A stretch of DNA of 44,851 bases from Pseudomonadota bacterium. GTDB lineage: Bacteria > Pseudomonadota > Gammaproteobacteria > Burkholderiales > Thiobacillaceae. A model generated the notes under the pieces. That model was not told the origin of the DNA. It saw only the letters and a list, made by a program, of their open reading frames with translations, and made no database searches. The stretch covers positions 1-44,851 of the forward strand of contig JAJZRE010000019.1 of the NCBI GenBank assembly GCA_021802945.1, written 5' to 3'. A program made the translations under genes and the position numbers. Within the stretch, counting starts at the first letter, position 1, and each line of letters starts with the position of its first letter. This document shows positions 1 through 11,196 of this stretch, piece after piece.

Positions 1-1104
<1,104 letters not shown>

Positions 1105-1150
1105 AATTCCGTGGTTTCAACTGAACTGCCTTGATTCGGAGCTTCCAACC

Positions 1151-1468
1151 ATGATTTCACTTGCCCACGCACAAGCCGCCGCCGCAGCCAACCCGGGGTT
1201 CGAGCAGTTCCTTCCGCTCGTCATCATCTTCATCCTGTTCTGGTTCATGCTGATCCGCCCGCAGATGAAGCGCGCCAAGGAACAGAAGAAAATGCTGACC
1301 GAACTGGCCAAGGGCGACGAAGTCGTCACCGCCAGCGGCCAGGTCGGCAAGGTCGTCAAGATCGGCGACCAGTACGTGTCGCTGGAAATCGCCGACGGCG
1401 TCATCACCCACGTGCAGAAACAGTCGGTGCAGACGCTGCTGCCCAAGGGCACGATCAAGGGCCTGTAA
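1151..1468 (+). CDS. yajC: Sec translocon accessory protein YajC
   Basis: Small single-span inner-membrane protein that associates with SecDF-YidC. The 105-residue product has a short N-terminal region, a hydrophobic span at about residues 18-36 (FLPLVIIFILFWFMLIRP), then a basic cytoplasmic helix and a small beta-rich tail (GDEVVTASGQVGKV). I chose the ATG at 1151 because GGAG lies 9 nt upstream and the family begins close to the membrane span. A longer in-frame reading overlapping tgt has no family support. It lies 46 nt after tgt and ahead of secD, the standard arrangement. Confidence 0.95.
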   Translation: MISLAHAQAAAAANPGFEQFLPLVIIFILFWFMLIRPQMKRAKEQKKMLTELAKGDEVVTASGQVGKVVKIGDQYVSLEIADGVITHVQKQSVQTLLPKGTIKGL

Positions 1469-1470
1469 AG

Positions 1471-1590
1471 AACAGGGGATAGGCGCTAGGGGCCAGGATT
1501 TAGGAGATGTATGGCCTCGGCCACGTAGCCACTTACCCCGGTTCCACCCCAACCCCTATTTCCTAGCCCCCAATTCCTAGCCCCTAAAAA
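1471..1590. repeat. C/T-rich tandem and palindromic intergenic repeat before secD
   Basis: The whole yajC-secD gap is repetitive. The right arm contains two 14-bp units in tandem (1553-1566 cccctatttcctag and 1567-1580 cccccaattcctag) and the start of a third (cccctaaaaa) that runs directly into the secD ATG. The left arm (about 1474-1504) carries the complementary G/A-rich version (aggggat, gctagggg, atttagg), so the element is a degenerate inverted repeat around a centre containing ggcctcggcc. No Shine-Dalgarno sequence is visible between it and secD. Confidence 0.6.
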
Positions 1591-3405
1591 ATGAACCGCT
1601 TCCCGCTCTGGAAATATGTGCTCATCGGCATCACGCTGGTGGTCGCCTTCCTCTACACCCTGCCCAATTTCTTCGGCGAAGTGCCCGCGGTGCAGATTTC
1701 CCCCGTGCGCACCACCGAAAAGGTCGATGCCGCCCTGCTGGGCCAGGTGGAATCCTCGCTGAAGGCGGCCAGCCTGGGCTATCAGGGGGTGGAACTCGCG
1801 GGCAACAGCATCAAGGTGCGCCTGGCCAGCACCGACCTGCAGATCAAGGCCAAGGACGTGCTGCAGAACAGCCTGGGCGAACGCTATACCGTCGCGCTCA
1901 ACCTGGTGTCGGCCTCGCCGGCCTGGCTGTCGTCCATCCATGCGCTGCCGATGTATCTGGGCCTGGACTTGCGCGGGGGGGTGCACTTCCTGCTGGAAGT
2001 CGACATGAAGGCCGCGCTGGAAAAGGCGGCCATCCGTTACCAGAACGATTTCCGCACCGAACTGCGCGGCGACAAGATCCGCTACGGCGCCATCAGCCGC
2101 GCAGGCAGTGCCGTCACCGTCCATTTCGCGCTCCGCGACCAGCGTGACGCCGCCGTCAACAAGCTGGAAAACGCGTTCACCGACCTCGCATTCACCACCG
2201 AGGACCAGGCCGAGGGCTTCACCCTGACCGCGCGCCTGAAGCCGCAGGCCGAAACCAAGGTGCAGGAATTCGCCCTGCAGCAGAACATCACCACGCTCAG
2301 AAACCGCGTCAACGAACTCGGCGTGGCCGAACCCGTGATCCAGCAGCAGGGCGCCAGCCGCGTCGTGGTGCAGCTGCCCGGCGTGCAGGACACCGCCAAG
2401 GCGAAGGACATCCTCGGCCGCACCGCCACGCTGGAAATCCGCATGGTTGACGAGCAGGCCGACCCGGCCGCCGTCCAGCAGGGCCAGGCGCCGTTCGGCG
2501 ACGACATCGTGGCCAGCCGCGACGGCGGCAAGATTGCGGTGAAGAAGGACGTGGTGCTGACCGGCGACTCGATCACCGACGCCTCGCCGGGCTTCGACAG
2601 CACCAGCGGCCAGGCCGCGGTGCACATCAACCTCGACAGCAAGGGCGCGCGCATCTTCAAGGACGTGACGCGCGACAACGTCGGCAAGCGCATGGCCATC
2701 CTGCTCATCGAGAAAAACGTGGCCGAGGCCATCACCTCGCCGGTGATCCGCGAGGAGATCGGCGGCGGCCGGGTGCAGATCACCGGCATGGAATCCGCCC
2801 AGGAAGCCTCCGACGTCGCCCTGCTGCTGCGCGCCGGCGCGCTGGCCGCGCCGATGCAGATCGTGGAAGAGCGCACCGTCGGACCCAGCATGGGGGCGGA
2901 GAACATCCGCAAGGGCTTCCACTCCAACCTGTGGGGCTTCCTCGCGGTCTCGCTGTTCATGGCGATCTACTACCGCGTGTTCGGGCTGTTCTCGGCGATC
3001 GCGCTCGCCATCAACGGCTTCTTCCTGGTCGCCCTGCTGTCGATGCTGCAGGCCACGCTCACCCTGCCCGGCCTGGCCGGCATCGCGCTCACCCTCGGCA
3101 TGGCGATCGACGCCAACGTGCTGATCAACGAGCGGATCCGCGAGGAACTGCGCAACGGCGCCACCCCGCAGGCTGCGATCCACGCCGGCTACGACCGCGC
3201 CTGGGGCACCATTCTCGACTCCAACCTCACCACGCTGATCGCCGGTGTCGCGCTGTTCTGGCTCGGTTCCGGCCCGGTACGGGGCTTCGCGGTGGTGCTG
3301 TGTCTGGGCATCCTCACCTCCATGTTCAGCGCCGTCACCGTGTCGCGCGCCATGGTCAACCTCACCTATGGCCGCCAGGCGCGGCTGGCCAAAGTCTCCA
3401 TCTAA
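1591..3405 (+). CDS. secD: Protein translocase subunit SecD
   Basis: Inner-membrane RND-family partner of SecF that uses the proton gradient to pull preproteins out on the periplasmic side. The 604-residue protein is close to the usual proteobacterial length. It has an N-terminal membrane span (about 7-26), the LGLDLRGGVHFLLEVD segment, a large periplasmic P1 domain, and a C-terminal five-helix RND half with the signature GMAIDANVLINERIREE. The ATG at 1591 gives the typical MNRFPLWKY start but lies immediately after an intergenic repeat and lacks an obvious ribosome-binding site. secF follows 10 nt downstream. Confidence 0.97.
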   Translation: MNRFPLWKYVLIGITLVVAFLYTLPNFFGEVPAVQISPVRTTEKVDAALLGQVESSLKAASLGYQGVELAGNSIKVRLASTDLQIKAKDVLQNSLGERYTVALNLVSASPAWLSSIHALPMYLGLDLRGGVHFLLEVDMKAALEKAAIRYQNDFRTELRGDKIRYGAISRAGSAVTVHFALRDQRDAAVNKLENAFTDLAFTTEDQAEGFTLTARLKPQAETKVQEFALQQNITTLRNRVNELGVAEPVIQQQGASRVVVQLPGVQDTAKAKDILGRTATLEIRMVDEQADPAAVQQGQAPFGDDIVASRDGGKIAVKKDVVLTGDSITDASPGFDSTSGQAAVHINLDSKGARIFKDVTRDNVGKRMAILLIEKNVAEAITSPVIREEIGGGRVQITGMESAQEASDVALLLRAGALAAPMQIVEERTVGPSMGAENIRKGFHSNLWGFLAVSLFMAIYYRVFGLFSAIALAINGFFLVALLSMLQATLTLPGLAGIALTLGMAIDANVLINERIREELRNGATPQAAIHAGYDRAWGTILDSNLTTLIAGVALFWLGSGPVRGFAVVLCLGILTSMFSAVTVSRAMVNLTYGRQARLAKVSI

Positions 3406-3415
3406 AGGCAGAGCC

Positions 3416-4348
3416 ATGCTGGAATTTTTCCCGTTCAAGAAGAACATCCCCTTCATGAGCTGGGGGAAGGTGACGACGGCGATTTCGCTGCTCACCTTCC
3501 TCTTCGCGATCTGGGCGCTGTGGGACAAGGGCCTGAACCTGGGCGTCGATTTCACCGGCGGGACGGTGATGGAAATCCATACCGGCCAGCCCGCCGATCT
3601 GCAGTCCATGCGGACGGTGCTGGAAAAGGCCGGCCTGACCGAGGTGTCCGTGCAGAACTTCGGCACCAGCCAGGATGTCCTCATCCGCCTGCCCAACAAG
3701 GGCGAAAGCAATGCCTCGGAAACCAGCAACCGCGTCATGACCGCACTGGCCGCGACCAACCCCGGTCTCGAACTGAAGCGCGTCGATTTCGTCGGCCCGC
3801 AGGTCGGCAAGGAACTCTACGACAACGGCGCGCTGGCGCTGCTGGTGGTCGCCTTCGGCATCATGGCCTACCTGGCGATCCGCTTCGAATGGCGATTCGC
3901 GGTGGCGGGGATGCTCGCCAACATGCACGACATCGTCATCATCCTCGGCGTGTTCGCGTTCTTCCAGTGGGAATTCACCCTCACCGTGCTGGCCGGCGTG
4001 CTGGCGATCCTGGGCTACTCGGTCAACGAATCGGTCGTGGTGTTCGACCGGATCCGCGAAAACATCCGCAAGATGCGCGGCGCGACGATCCCCGAGATCA
4101 TCGACGACGCCATCACCCGCACCATGAGCCGCACCATCATCACCCACGGCTCGACGCAGATCATGGTGCTGTCGATGCTGTTCTTCGGCGGCGAGGCGCT
4201 GCACAACTTCGCGCTTGCGCTCACCATCGGCATCATGTTCGGCATCTATTCCTCGGTGCTGGTCGCCTCGCCGCTGCTGCTGATGTTCGGCGTCAAGCGC
4301 GAGCACTTCATCAAGCCGGTTGAGAAGAAGGAAGAAGCCGTCGTGTAA
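3416..4348 (+). CDS. secF: Protein translocase subunit SecF
   Basis: Partner of SecD in the SecDF translocation motor. The 310-residue protein has the first membrane span near residues 20-37, the family sequence [12 protein letters not shown], a small periplasmic domain, and a five-helix RND region with [17 protein letters not shown]. The ATG at 3416 starts the conserved [15 protein letters not shown] longer open frame runs back into secD but has no family support. It sits 10 nt after secD and is almost certainly co-transcribed with it. Confidence 0.97.
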   Translation: MLEFFPFKKNIPFMSWGKVTTAISLLTFLFAIWALWDKGLNLGVDFTGGTVMEIHTGQPADLQSMRTVLEKAGLTEVSVQNFGTSQDVLIRLPNKGESNASETSNRVMTALAATNPGLELKRVDFVGPQVGKELYDNGALALLVVAFGIMAYLAIRFEWRFAVAGMLANMHDIVIILGVFAFFQWEFTLTVLAGVLAILGYSVNESVVVFDRIRENIRKMRGATIPEIIDDAITRTMSRTIITHGSTQIMVLSMLFFGGEALHNFALALTIGIMFGIYSSVLVASPLLLMFGVKREHFIKPVEKKEEAVV

Positions 4349-4391
4349 GGCGGCATCCAGTCTTCAAGACCCCACTCCGCACTGGCCACCC

Positions 4392-5000
4392 ATGCTCAAC
4401 GAAATCATTCAGACCATCGTCTCCACAGTCGGGACCTGGGGCTACCCGGGCATTTTCCTCATGATGGCGCTGGAATCGAGCTTTTTTCCCTTCCCGAGCG
4501 AAGTCGTGATGATTCCCGCCGGTTACCTCGCGTACAAGGGCGAGATGAATCTGGCGCTGGCAGTCCTCGCCGGCATCGCCGGGAGCCTGACTGGCGCACT
4601 GTTCAACTACTGGCTGGCTTTGAAACTGGGACGGCCGTTTCTGCAGCGCTACGGAAAATACGTGCTGATCAAGGAACATACCCTGCAGCGCATGGAGGAC
4701 TTCTTCGCCCGGCATGGCCACATCTCCACCTTCACCGGGCGGCTGATTCCGGCGGTGCGCCAATACATCTCGCTGCCTGCGGGACTGGCGCGCATGAATC
4801 TCGCCGTATTCAGCTTCTACACCAGCCTCGGTGCCGGGATCTGGGTCACCATCCTGGCCGTGCTGGGATATACCCTGGGCCACAATGAACAGGCGATCCG
4901 CGGCAATCTGCACCTCATCACCCTCTTCCTGCTGGGTTCCGTGGCGGTGATCGTGCTGCTGTACGTGCGCCTCAAGCTGAAGAAAAAGGTGCTGCGTTGA
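4392..5000 (+). CDS. DedA-family membrane protein
   Basis: DedA/SNARE-associated (VTT) family inner-membrane protein. Relatives act in lipid-carrier transport and membrane homeostasis, but the substrate here is unknown. The 202-residue product has the family marks: the acidic/proline segment [13 protein letters not shown] near the first helix, the re-entrant arginine motif [18 protein letters not shown] in the middle, and C-terminal hydrophobic helices ending in a lysine-rich tail. The start MLNEIIQ was chosen because the frame before it is not hydrophobic and overlaps secF. It lies 43 nt after secF and ends 1 nt from the convergent pdxJ, with no terminator between. Confidence 0.9.
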   Translation: MLNEIIQTIVSTVGTWGYPGIFLMMALESSFFPFPSEVVMIPAGYLAYKGEMNLALAVLAGIAGSLTGALFNYWLALKLGRPFLQRYGKYVLIKEHTLQRMEDFFARHGHISTFTGRLIPAVRQYISLPAGLARMNLAVFSFYTSLGAGIWVTILAVLGYTLGHNEQAIRGNLHLITLFLLGSVAVIVLLYVRLKLKKKVLR

Positions 5001-5001
5001 G

Positions 5002-5739
5002 TCAGTTCGGCGCGACAGCAGCCTCCACCATCAGCCGCTTCATTTCCGACACCGCGTCCTTCCAGCCGACGAACAGGGCCTGAGCGACGATCGCGTGGCC
5101 GATATTGAGTTCGTGGATGCCAGGCAGCGCCGCGATCGGCTGCACGTTGTGGTAGGTGAGGCCATGTCCGGCATTGACCGTCAGGCCGAGGCTGCGGCCG
5201 TAGGCGACAGCCGTGCGGATGCGCTCGAATTCGGCGATGCGCGCAGCATCGGTCGCCGCGTCGGCGTAATGCCCGGTGTGAATCTCGACCACCGGCGCTC
5301 CCGCCGCATGCGCCGCATCCAGTTGCGCGAAATCCGCGTCGACGAACAGAGACACCCGGATTCCGGAGTCCGCCAGTTGACCGCAGGCAGCCTTGAGTTT
5401 CTGCAACTGGCCGGCCACGTCGAGCCCCCCCTCGGTGGTGAGTTCCTCGCGCTTTTCCGGCACCAGGCAGACGTCCTCAGGCCGGATGGCGCAGGCAATC
5501 GCCAGCATTTCCCCGGTCACCGCCATTTCCAGATTCATCTTGGTTTTCAGCACCTGACGCAGGATCGCCACGTCCGCATCCTGGATGTGGCGGCGGTCCT
5601 CGCGCAGGTGCAGGGTGATCGAATCGGCGCCCGCGGTTTCCGCCGCGAGCGCCGCCTCGACCGGGCTGGGGTAGCGGGTCTTGCGCGCCTGGCGCAGGGT
5701 GGCGATGTGGTCGATGTTGACGCCGAGGTAGAGGCTCAT
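5002..5739 (-). CDS. pdxJ: Pyridoxine 5'-phosphate synthase
   Basis: It condenses 3-amino-2-oxopropyl phosphate with deoxyxylulose 5-phosphate to give pyridoxine 5'-phosphate, the last ring-forming step of vitamin B6 synthesis. The 245-residue TIM barrel shows the conserved N-terminus [14 protein letters not shown], PDVxLVPE-type sequence ([13 protein letters not shown]), EIHTGHYA, and the late glycine loop [10 protein letters not shown]. The ATG overlaps the recO stop by 4 nt (ATGA), so translation is probably coupled. It is the last gene of the leftward operon. acpS, which often follows in this order, is absent and the convergent dedA gene comes instead. Confidence 0.97.
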   Translation of the reverse strand: MSLYLGVNIDHIATLRQARKTRYPSPVEAALAAETAGADSITLHLREDRRHIQDADVAILRQVLKTKMNLEMAVTGEMLAIACAIRPEDVCLVPEKREELTTEGGLDVAGQLQKLKAACGQLADSGIRVSLFVDADFAQLDAAHAAGAPVVEIHTGHYADAATDAARIAEFERIRTAVAYGRSLGLTVNAGHGLTYHNVQPIAALPGIHELNIGHAIVAQALFVGWKDAVSEMKRLMVEAAVAPN

Positions 5740-6491
5740 TGTGTCAGTTCGGTGAGTTCGCGTAACAGCTGGCGAGTATAAAGCGGCTTGGCCCCCAGCG
5801 TATGGTTGATCAGGGTGCGCATCAGCGCCTTGGCCTCGACCAGCGTCGCCGGCCGCTCGAAGCGGTCGGCGGCCAGGTCGAGCAGGGTCTGGCCGGACAC
5901 CGGACAGCCCGGCTGCCCCCTTGCCCGCAGGGCGCCGCGCTCGGGCTGAAAGACATAGCACACCTGCGCCTGAACCGGCGCACCGCTGTCGGCAACGACG
6001 TCGAAGGTGGCGCCATAGCCGATCTCGCTCAGCAGGCTTTTCTCGAAGCGCCGCAATATCCGCTCGAAGTAAGTGGCGCGTTCGCAATCGGTGGCGCCGC
6101 ATTCGCCGGCCAGCTGCCCGAGGGTATCGACATAGCGGTCATACAGCGCCTCGTGCGCGTCGCCGCGTGCCAGCAGCCGCAGCAGCAACTCGTTGAGATA
6201 AAAGCCGCACATCAGCGCGCGCCCCTGCGGCGCCATGAGGCCGCCCTGCCATTCGGCTGCGTGCAGGGTTTTCAGGTCGGCCTTGCCGAACCACGACAGC
6301 AGCAGCGGGCTGAAAGGCTGCATCAGCCCGCGCAGGGCCGAGGCCGGGCGGCGTGCGCCGCGCGCGATCAGCGCGACGCGCCCGTGGCTGCGGCTGAACA
6401 CCTCCGCCACCACGCTGGTTTCCTTGAAGGGATAGGTGTGGAGAACGAAGCCGGGTTCGTTGTTGATGCGGGCGTCGGTGGGGGTGGACAT
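5736..6491 (-). CDS. recO: DNA repair protein RecO
   Basis: Recombination mediator that, with RecR, helps RecA displace SSB at gaps. The 251-residue protein begins with an OB-fold region ([34 protein letters not shown]) followed by a helical C-terminal domain; the usual RecO zinc-cysteine cluster is not obvious. The ATG at 6491 (MSTPTDAR) is preferred over an in-frame start 48 nt upstream, because the extra residues would be encoded by the inverted-repeat element that fills this gap. It lies between era and pdxJ, as in other betaproteobacteria. Confidence 0.93.
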   Translation of the reverse strand: MSTPTDARINNEPGFVLHTYPFKETSVVAEVFSRSHGRVALIARGARRPASALRGLMQPFSPLLLSWFGKADLKTLHAAEWQGGLMAPQGRALMCGFYLNELLLRLLARGDAHEALYDRYVDTLGQLAGECGATDCERATYFERILRRFEKSLLSEIGYGATFDVVADSGAPVQAQVCYVFQPERGALRARGQPGCPVSGQTLLDLAADRFERPATLVEAKALMRTLINHTLGAKPLYTRQLLRELTELTQ

Positions 6492-6501
6492 AAAAACGGT
6501 T

Positions 6502-6608
6502 ATCCGCGAAGGACGCGAAGATGCGCGAAGAAAACCCACAACATGAATGCCTGGAGCATTACGTGATCGCGCATCCCCGATGAATTATCTTCGCGTTCCT
6601 TCGCGGAT
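6502..6608. repeat. 21/22-bp inverted-repeat element between era and recO
   Basis: The left arm 6502-6522 (atccgcgaaggacgcgaaga plus t) and right arm 6587-6608 are inverted copies that differ only by one inserted T in the right arm. They enclose 64 nt without a coding signal. The left arm is followed by a further gcgaag copy (gatgcgcgaag), so part of the motif is also tandem. The element spans nearly all of the era-recO gap, and in RNA it could fold into a long hairpin within the operon transcript. It has the look of a small non-autonomous palindromic repeat. Confidence 0.75.
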
Positions 6609-6616
6609 GAGGATTT

Positions 6617-7501
6617 TCAATCCAGCCCCAGCGACTTCAGCATCCGCACGTCGTCGGCCCAGCCGCCCTTGACCTTGACCCAGACTTCCAGATATACCTT
6701 GCTGTCGAAGGCGCGCTCCATGTCGAGCCGCGCCTGGGTCGAAATCGTCTTGAGCTTCTCGCCACCCTTGCCGATGACGATGGCCTTGTGGCTGTCACGG
6801 TCCACCAGGATGGTCGCGAAGATGCGGCGCAGATTGCCTTCCTCTTCGAACTTGTCGATGGTCACCGCCACCGCATAAGGGATTTCCTCGCCGCACAGGC
6901 GGAACACTTTTTCTCGGATCAGCTCCGCGGCCAGCTGGCGCTCGGTCTGGTCGGTGACGTCATCCTCGTCGAACAGCGGCGGGTTTTCCGGCAGGTGGGT
7001 CTGCAGGGTTTTCAGCAGTTCGTCCAGATTGCTGCCCTGCTTGGCCGACACCGGGACGATCTCGGTGAAGGCATGCGCAGCGGCGGCCTCCTGCAGGTAG
7101 GCCATCAGGGCCGCGCGATCCCTGGCATGGTCGATCTTGTTCACCACCAGGATCAGCGGGCGATCCCCGGGCAGCAATTCCATCACCTGGCGGTCTTCCC
7201 TGGTCAACCGCCCGGCCTCGACCAGCATCATCACCACGTCGGTGTCCGACAGCGTTTCGCGCACGCGCTTGTTCATCGCCCGGTTCAGGGTGCTGGCGTG
7301 GCGCGTCTGGAAGCCCGGCGTATCGACGAACACGAACTGCGCTTCACGGGTGGTGTGGATGCCCGTCACCCGGTGGCGCGTGGTCTGCGCCTTGCGCGAC
7401 GTGATGCTGACTTTCTGTCCGACGATGCGGTTCAGCAGCGTCGATTTTCCGACGTTGGGCCGTCCCACGATGGCAATGAGGCCACATTTGAACTCGCTCA
7501 T
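6617..7501 (-). CDS. era: GTPase Era
   Basis: Ras-like GTPase with a KH domain that binds the 3' end of 16S rRNA and assists 30S assembly. The 294-residue protein has G1 [10 protein letters not shown]3 DTPGFQ, G4 NKID and a VSAKQG segment in the GTPase half, and the KH motif [12 protein letters not shown] near residue 240. The ATG at 7501 overlaps the rnc stop codon as ATGA, giving the usual rnc-era translational coupling. The longer upstream reading lies inside rnc and is not supported. Confidence 0.98.
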   Translation of the reverse strand: MSEFKCGLIAIVGRPNVGKSTLLNRIVGQKVSITSRKAQTTRHRVTGIHTTREAQFVFVDTPGFQTRHASTLNRAMNKRVRETLSDTDVVMMLVEAGRLTREDRQVMELLPGDRPLILVVNKIDHARDRAALMAYLQEAAAAHAFTEIVPVSAKQGSNLDELLKTLQTHLPENPPLFDEDDVTDQTERQLAAELIREKVFRLCGEEIPYAVAVTIDKFEEEGNLRRIFATILVDRDSHKAIVIGKGGEKLKTISTQARLDMERAFDSKVYLEVWVKVKGGWADDVRMLKSLGLD

Positions 7502-8214
7502 TTTTGCAACTCGGCGCACGCTTGCCGTGCGGCCTCCTGTTCGGCAGCGCGACGGCTTTTGCCGACGCCGCGTGTGGTGAGCGCGGGCTTGGCCAGCACG
7601 CACTCGACGATGAAGCTCTGGTCATGCGCCTCGCCCTGGGTTCCGGCGAGCCGGTAGTCCGGCAGCGGCAGCTTGCGTGACTGAAGAATCTCCTGCAGCT
7701 CGGTCTTGGGGTCCTTGCCCGAGGCCCTGGGGTCGATTCTCGCCACCAGCGGGTCGAACAGGCCGCGTATCACGCGCTGCGCAGCCTCGAATCCGGCATC
7801 CAGGAAGACGGCACCGAACAGTGATTCCAGCGCATCGGCCAGGATCGAGGGACGGCGGAACCCGCCGCTCTTGAGTTCGCCTTCGCCCAGGCGCAGGCTG
7901 TCACCCAATTTCAGGGATGCGGCGATGTCGGCCAGCGTTTCCTGCCGCACCAGGTTGGCGCGCAGGCGCGACAGGCTGCCTTCCGGCAGATCGGGGAACG
8001 CGTCGTAAAGGGCACGGGCGACGGTGCAGTTCAGCACCGAGTCGCCGAGGAATTCGAGCCGCTCGTTGTTGAGCGCGCCGTAGCTGCGATGCGTCAGCGC
8101 CTGGGTCAGCAGATCGGCGCGGACAAAGGTGTAGCCCAGCGCCTGTTGCAGGCGCTGGTTCAGCAGGGCGTTATTCAACCTCGACCGCTGCGGTGTTGGG
8201 ATCGGAACTGGCAC
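7498..8214 (-). CDS. rnc: Ribonuclease III
   Basis: Double-strand-specific endoribonuclease that processes rRNA precursors and some mRNAs. The catalytic domain has the signature [12 protein letters not shown] and the downstream acidic cluster ([16 protein letters not shown]). The C-terminal dsRNA-binding domain has [14 protein letters not shown]. The start is uncertain. The GTG at 8214 gives 238 residues and overlaps the upstream DUF4845 gene by 44 nt. A TTG at 8178 gives 226 residues, the length of the E. coli enzyme, and overlaps the upstream stop by only 8 nt. Neither has a good ribosome-binding site. Confidence 0.95.
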   Translation of the reverse strand: MPVPIPTPQRSRLNNALLNQRLQQALGYTFVRADLLTQALTHRSYGALNNERLEFLGDSVLNCTVARALYDAFPDLPEGSLSRLRANLVRQETLADIAASLKLGDSLRLGEGELKSGGFRRPSILADALESLFGAVFLDAGFEAAQRVIRGLFDPLVARIDPRASGKDPKTELQEILQSRKLPLPDYRLAGTQGEAHDQSFIVECVLAKPALTTRGVGKSRRAAEQEAARQACAELQK

Positions 8215-8572
8215 TGAAATCGATCACCAGGCTGACGTTGCCAATGAGTTTGGTACGGAAGGTGTAATCGGCGGAAATGACCGGAACGCCGCCGCGACGG
8301 TCGATGCTGATGTCTTCCGGCTTGACAACCGTGACATAACCGACGTTGGCGCGATTCGCAAAATCCTCGCGAATGGCGGCATTGCTTTTGGATTTGAGGC
8401 CGGACTCCTGCCCCATCGTGGCGAGAATCTTCTTCACCGAGAAATACTCGATGTAGGCCGGCACCAGCTTCATCGCCAGCATCGCAATCGCGACCAGCAC
8501 GACGGCAACGAACAGGAAGCCGAACATCGTCAAACCGCGTTGCCGGAATTGCATGGGGCGTATGGAATGCAT
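8171..8572 (-). CDS. DUF4845 membrane-anchored protein
   Basis: 133-residue protein of unknown function, of the DUF4845 family found between lepB and rnc in betaproteobacteria. A basic N-terminus (RQRG) is followed by one hydrophobic span (about residues 15-35, [20 protein letters not shown]) and a periplasmic-looking domain. The G-L-T-M-F-G-F segment resembles a prepilin-type N-terminus, but I see no pilin context. It starts 9 nt after the lepB stop. Linkage suggests a role with export or envelope maintenance, which is inference only. Confidence 0.85.
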   Translation of the reverse strand: MHSIRPMQFRQRGLTMFGFLFVAVVLVAIAMLAMKLVPAYIEYFSVKKILATMGQESGLKSKSNAAIREDFANRANVGYVTVVKPEDISIDRRGGVPVISADYTFRTKLIGNVSLVIDFSASSDPNTAAVEVE

Positions 8573-8581
8573 GGTGTCTCC

Positions 8582-9391
8582 TTATCGAATGGTGGTGCCG
8601 ATGCGGCCAAAATCGTCGAAGTTCATCCAGATCAGGAAGGCCTTGCCGACGATGTTCCTGTCCGGGACGAACCCCCAGTAACGGCCGTCGTTGCTCTCGT
8701 CTCGATTGTCGCCCATCATGAAATACTGTCCCTTTGGAACCTTGCAGACGAAGCCCTCGCCCTCGGCATTGTAGGAGCAGTTCTCGCGGTAAGGGAAGTC
8801 CACCACCTGCGTCGGATAGACCGGGGGTTTCTCCGGCTCGATCATCATGGTGTGGTCGGTGCCGTTGAGCCGCTCCCTGTACACCGTCGCGGTGATGTAG
8901 TTCAGGCCATTGCCCACATAGCTGTAGGTGCCGGCATTGACGGCCCTCACGGGCTTGCCGTTGATGGTGAGTTTCTTGTTGCGATATTCGACCACATCGC
9001 CCGGCACGCCGATCACGCGCTTGATGTAATCGAGGCTGGGGTCGCCCGGATAGCGGAACACCATGACGTCGCCGCGCTTGGGATTGTTCAGTTCGACCAC
9101 TTTCGTATTGATGACCGGCAGGCGGATGCCGTAGGTGAATTTGTTGACCAGGATGAAGTCGCCGACCAGCAGGGTGGGCATCATCGAGCCGGACGGTATC
9201 TTGAACGGCTCGACCAGAAACGAGCGCAGCGCGAACACGACCAGGATGACCGGGAAGAAGCTCTTGGCGTACTCCACCAGCAGCGGCTCCTTGGCGTCCC
9301 GGTCGCGGCCGCGCCGGAGGACCAGCAGGTCGAGCAGCCAGATGGCGCCGGTGACGACGAGCGCGACGAAAAGAATGAGGGCAAAGTTCAT
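8582..9391 (-). CDS. lepB: Signal peptidase I
   Basis: Inner-membrane serine/lysine protease that removes signal peptides from Sec- and Tat-exported proteins. The 269-residue protein has two N-terminal membrane spans (about 3-25 and 46-60). The catalytic Ser69 is in IPSGSMMPTL, the general-base Lys124 in DYIKRVIGVPGD, and the late box MGDNRDESNDGRYWGFV is present. It starts 2 nt beyond the lepA stop and is followed by DUF4845 and rnc, a conserved betaproteobacterial order. Confidence 0.97.
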   Translation of the reverse strand: MNFALILFVALVVTGAIWLLDLLVLRRGRDRDAKEPLLVEYAKSFFPVILVVFALRSFLVEPFKIPSGSMMPTLLVGDFILVNKFTYGIRLPVINTKVVELNNPKRGDVMVFRYPGDPSLDYIKRVIGVPGDVVEYRNKKLTINGKPVRAVNAGTYSYVGNGLNYITATVYRERLNGTDHTMMIEPEKPPVYPTQVVDFPYRENCSYNAEGEGFVCKVPKGQYFMMGDNRDESNDGRYWGFVPDRNIVGKAFLIWMNFDDFGRIGTTIR

Positions 9392-9393
9392 GT

Positions 9394-11193
9394 TTATTTA
9401 TCCGAGACCTGAAGAATCGCAAGGAAGGCTTCCTGCGGGATTTCGACGTTGCCGACCTGCTTCATGCGCCGTTTGCCGGCCTTCTGTTTTTCCAGCAGCT
9501 TCTTCTTGCGCGTGATGTCGCCGCCGTAGCACTTGGCCAGCACGTTCTTGCGCAGCGCCTTGACGTTCTCGCGCGCGATGATGTTGGCGCCGATCGCCGC
9601 CTGCACCGCCACGTCGAACATCTGGCGCGGGATCAGCTCGCGCATCTTGGAAGCGAGTTCGCGCCCGCGATACACGCTGCTGGCGCGGTGCACGATGAGG
9701 GAGAGCGCATCGACTTTCTCGTTGTTGACCAGGATGTCGAGCTTGACCAGGTCGCCGGCGCGGTATTCCTTGAATTCATAGTCGAGCGAGGCGTAGCCGC
9801 GGCTGGTCGACTTCAGCTTGTCGAAGAAGTCCATCACCACTTCATTCATCGGCAGATCGTAGCGCAGCATGACCTGCCTGCCGTGGTACTGCATGTCGAC
9901 CTGCATGCCGCGCTTCTGGTTGCACAGGGTGATGACGTTGCCGACGAATTCCTCCGGCACGAAGATGGTCGCGGTGATGATGGGCTCGCGGATTTCCTCG
10001 ATCTTCGACAGTTCGGGCAGCTTGAACGGGTTCTCGACGTTGATCAGGCTGCCGTCCTTCATCAGCACCTCGTACACCACCGTCGGCGCGGTGGTGATGA
10101 GGTCCATGTCGTACTCGCGTTCCAGCCGCTCCTGCACGATGTCCATGTGCAAGAGGCCGAGGAAGCCGCAGCGGAAGCCGAAGCCCAGCGCCTGGCTGAC
10201 CTCGGGCTCGAACTGCAGCGCCGCGTCGTTGAGCTGCAGCTTGGTCAGCGCGTCGCGCAGCGCCTCGAAGTCGTGCGACTCGACCGGGTAGAGCCCGGCG
10301 AACACCTGCGACTGCACCTTCTTGAAGCCCGGCAGCGGCTCGCTGGCGGGCCGGTCGAGCAGGGTGATGGTGTCGCCCACCTGGGCAGACTTGAGCTCCT
10401 TGATCCCGGCGATCACGAAGCCCACCTCGCCCGCCGACAGCTGCGGCCGGTCGACCGACTTCGGCGTGAACACGCCGACGTGTTCGGTGAGATGCTGCGC
10501 CCCGCTGGCCATGAAGCGGATCCTGTCCTTGGGTTTCAGCACGCCGTCGACCACCCGCACCAGCATCACCACGCCGACGTAGTTGTCGAACCAGGAGTCG
10601 ATGATCAGCGCCTTGAGCGGCGCATCCTCGTCGCCGCGCGGCGGCGGCACCTGCTTCACCACCACTTCGAGGATCTCGGGAATGCCGATGCCGGACTTGG
10701 CCGAGGCGCGCACCGCCTCGCTCGCGTCCAGCCCGACGATGTCCTCGATCTCCTCCGCCACGCGGTCGGGGTCGGCCGCCGGCAGGTCGATCTTGTTCAG
10801 CACCGGGATGACCTCGACGCCGAGGTCGATCGCGGTGTAGCAGTTGGCCACGGTCTGCGCTTCCACCCCCTGCGAGGCGTCGACCACCAGCAGCGCGCCC
10901 TCGCAGGCCGAGAGCGAGCGGCTGACCTCGTAGGAAAAGTCGACGTGGCCGGGGGTGTCGATCAGGTTCAGGCGATAGGTCTGGCCGTCCTGCGCCTTGT
11001 AGGTGAGCGCGGCGGTCTGCGCCTTGATCGTGATGCCGCGCTCCTTTTCCAGGTCCATCGAATCGAGCACCTGCGCCTCCATCTCGCGCTCGGACAGGCC
11101 GCCGCAAAACTGGATCAGGCGGTCGGCCAGCGTGGACTTGCCGTGGTCGATGTGGGCGATGATGGAAAAATTGCGGATCAGGTTCTGGGACAC
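9394..11193 (-). CDS. lepA: Elongation factor 4 (LepA), ribosomal back-translocase GTPase
   Basis: Translational GTPase that acts on the ribosome during elongation and in 30S biogenesis. The 599-residue protein matches the family's usual length. It has G1 AHIDHGKST, the switch sequence [15 protein letters not shown]3 DTPGHVDF, G4 [12 protein letters not shown]-like domains II, III and V, and the basic LepA-specific C-terminus. The start codon is GTG at 11193, giving [17 protein letters not shown] perfect 8-bp hairpin with a T-run ends a few bases before this start, and no ribosome-binding site is visible. Confidence 0.97.
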   Translation of the reverse strand: MSQNLIRNFSIIAHIDHGKSTLADRLIQFCGGLSEREMEAQVLDSMDLEKERGITIKAQTAALTYKAQDGQTYRLNLIDTPGHVDFSYEVSRSLSACEGALLVVDASQGVEAQTVANCYTAIDLGVEVIPVLNKIDLPAADPDRVAEEIEDIVGLDASEAVRASAKSGIGIPEILEVVVKQVPPPRGDEDAPLKALIIDSWFDNYVGVVMLVRVVDGVLKPKDRIRFMASGAQHLTEHVGVFTPKSVDRPQLSAGEVGFVIAGIKELKSAQVGDTITLLDRPASEPLPGFKKVQSQVFAGLYPVESHDFEALRDALTKLQLNDAALQFEPEVSQALGFGFRCGFLGLLHMDIVQERLEREYDMDLITTAPTVVYEVLMKDGSLINVENPFKLPELSKIEEIREPIITATIFVPEEFVGNVITLCNQKRGMQVDMQYHGRQVMLRYDLPMNEVVMDFFDKLKSTSRGYASLDYEFKEYRAGDLVKLDILVNNEKVDALSLIVHRASSVYRGRELASKMRELIPRQMFDVAVQAAIGANIIARENVKALRKNVLAKCYGGDITRKKKLLEKQKAGKRRMKQVGNVEIPQEAFLAILQVSDK

Positions 11194-11196
11194 AGC

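Noticed and set aside
1486..3810. Long open frame on the minus strand across secD and secF
   Set aside because: It is the low-complexity His/Gln/Arg/Gly-rich antisense shadow typical of GC-rich genes; secD and secF have clear family motifs on the plus strand.
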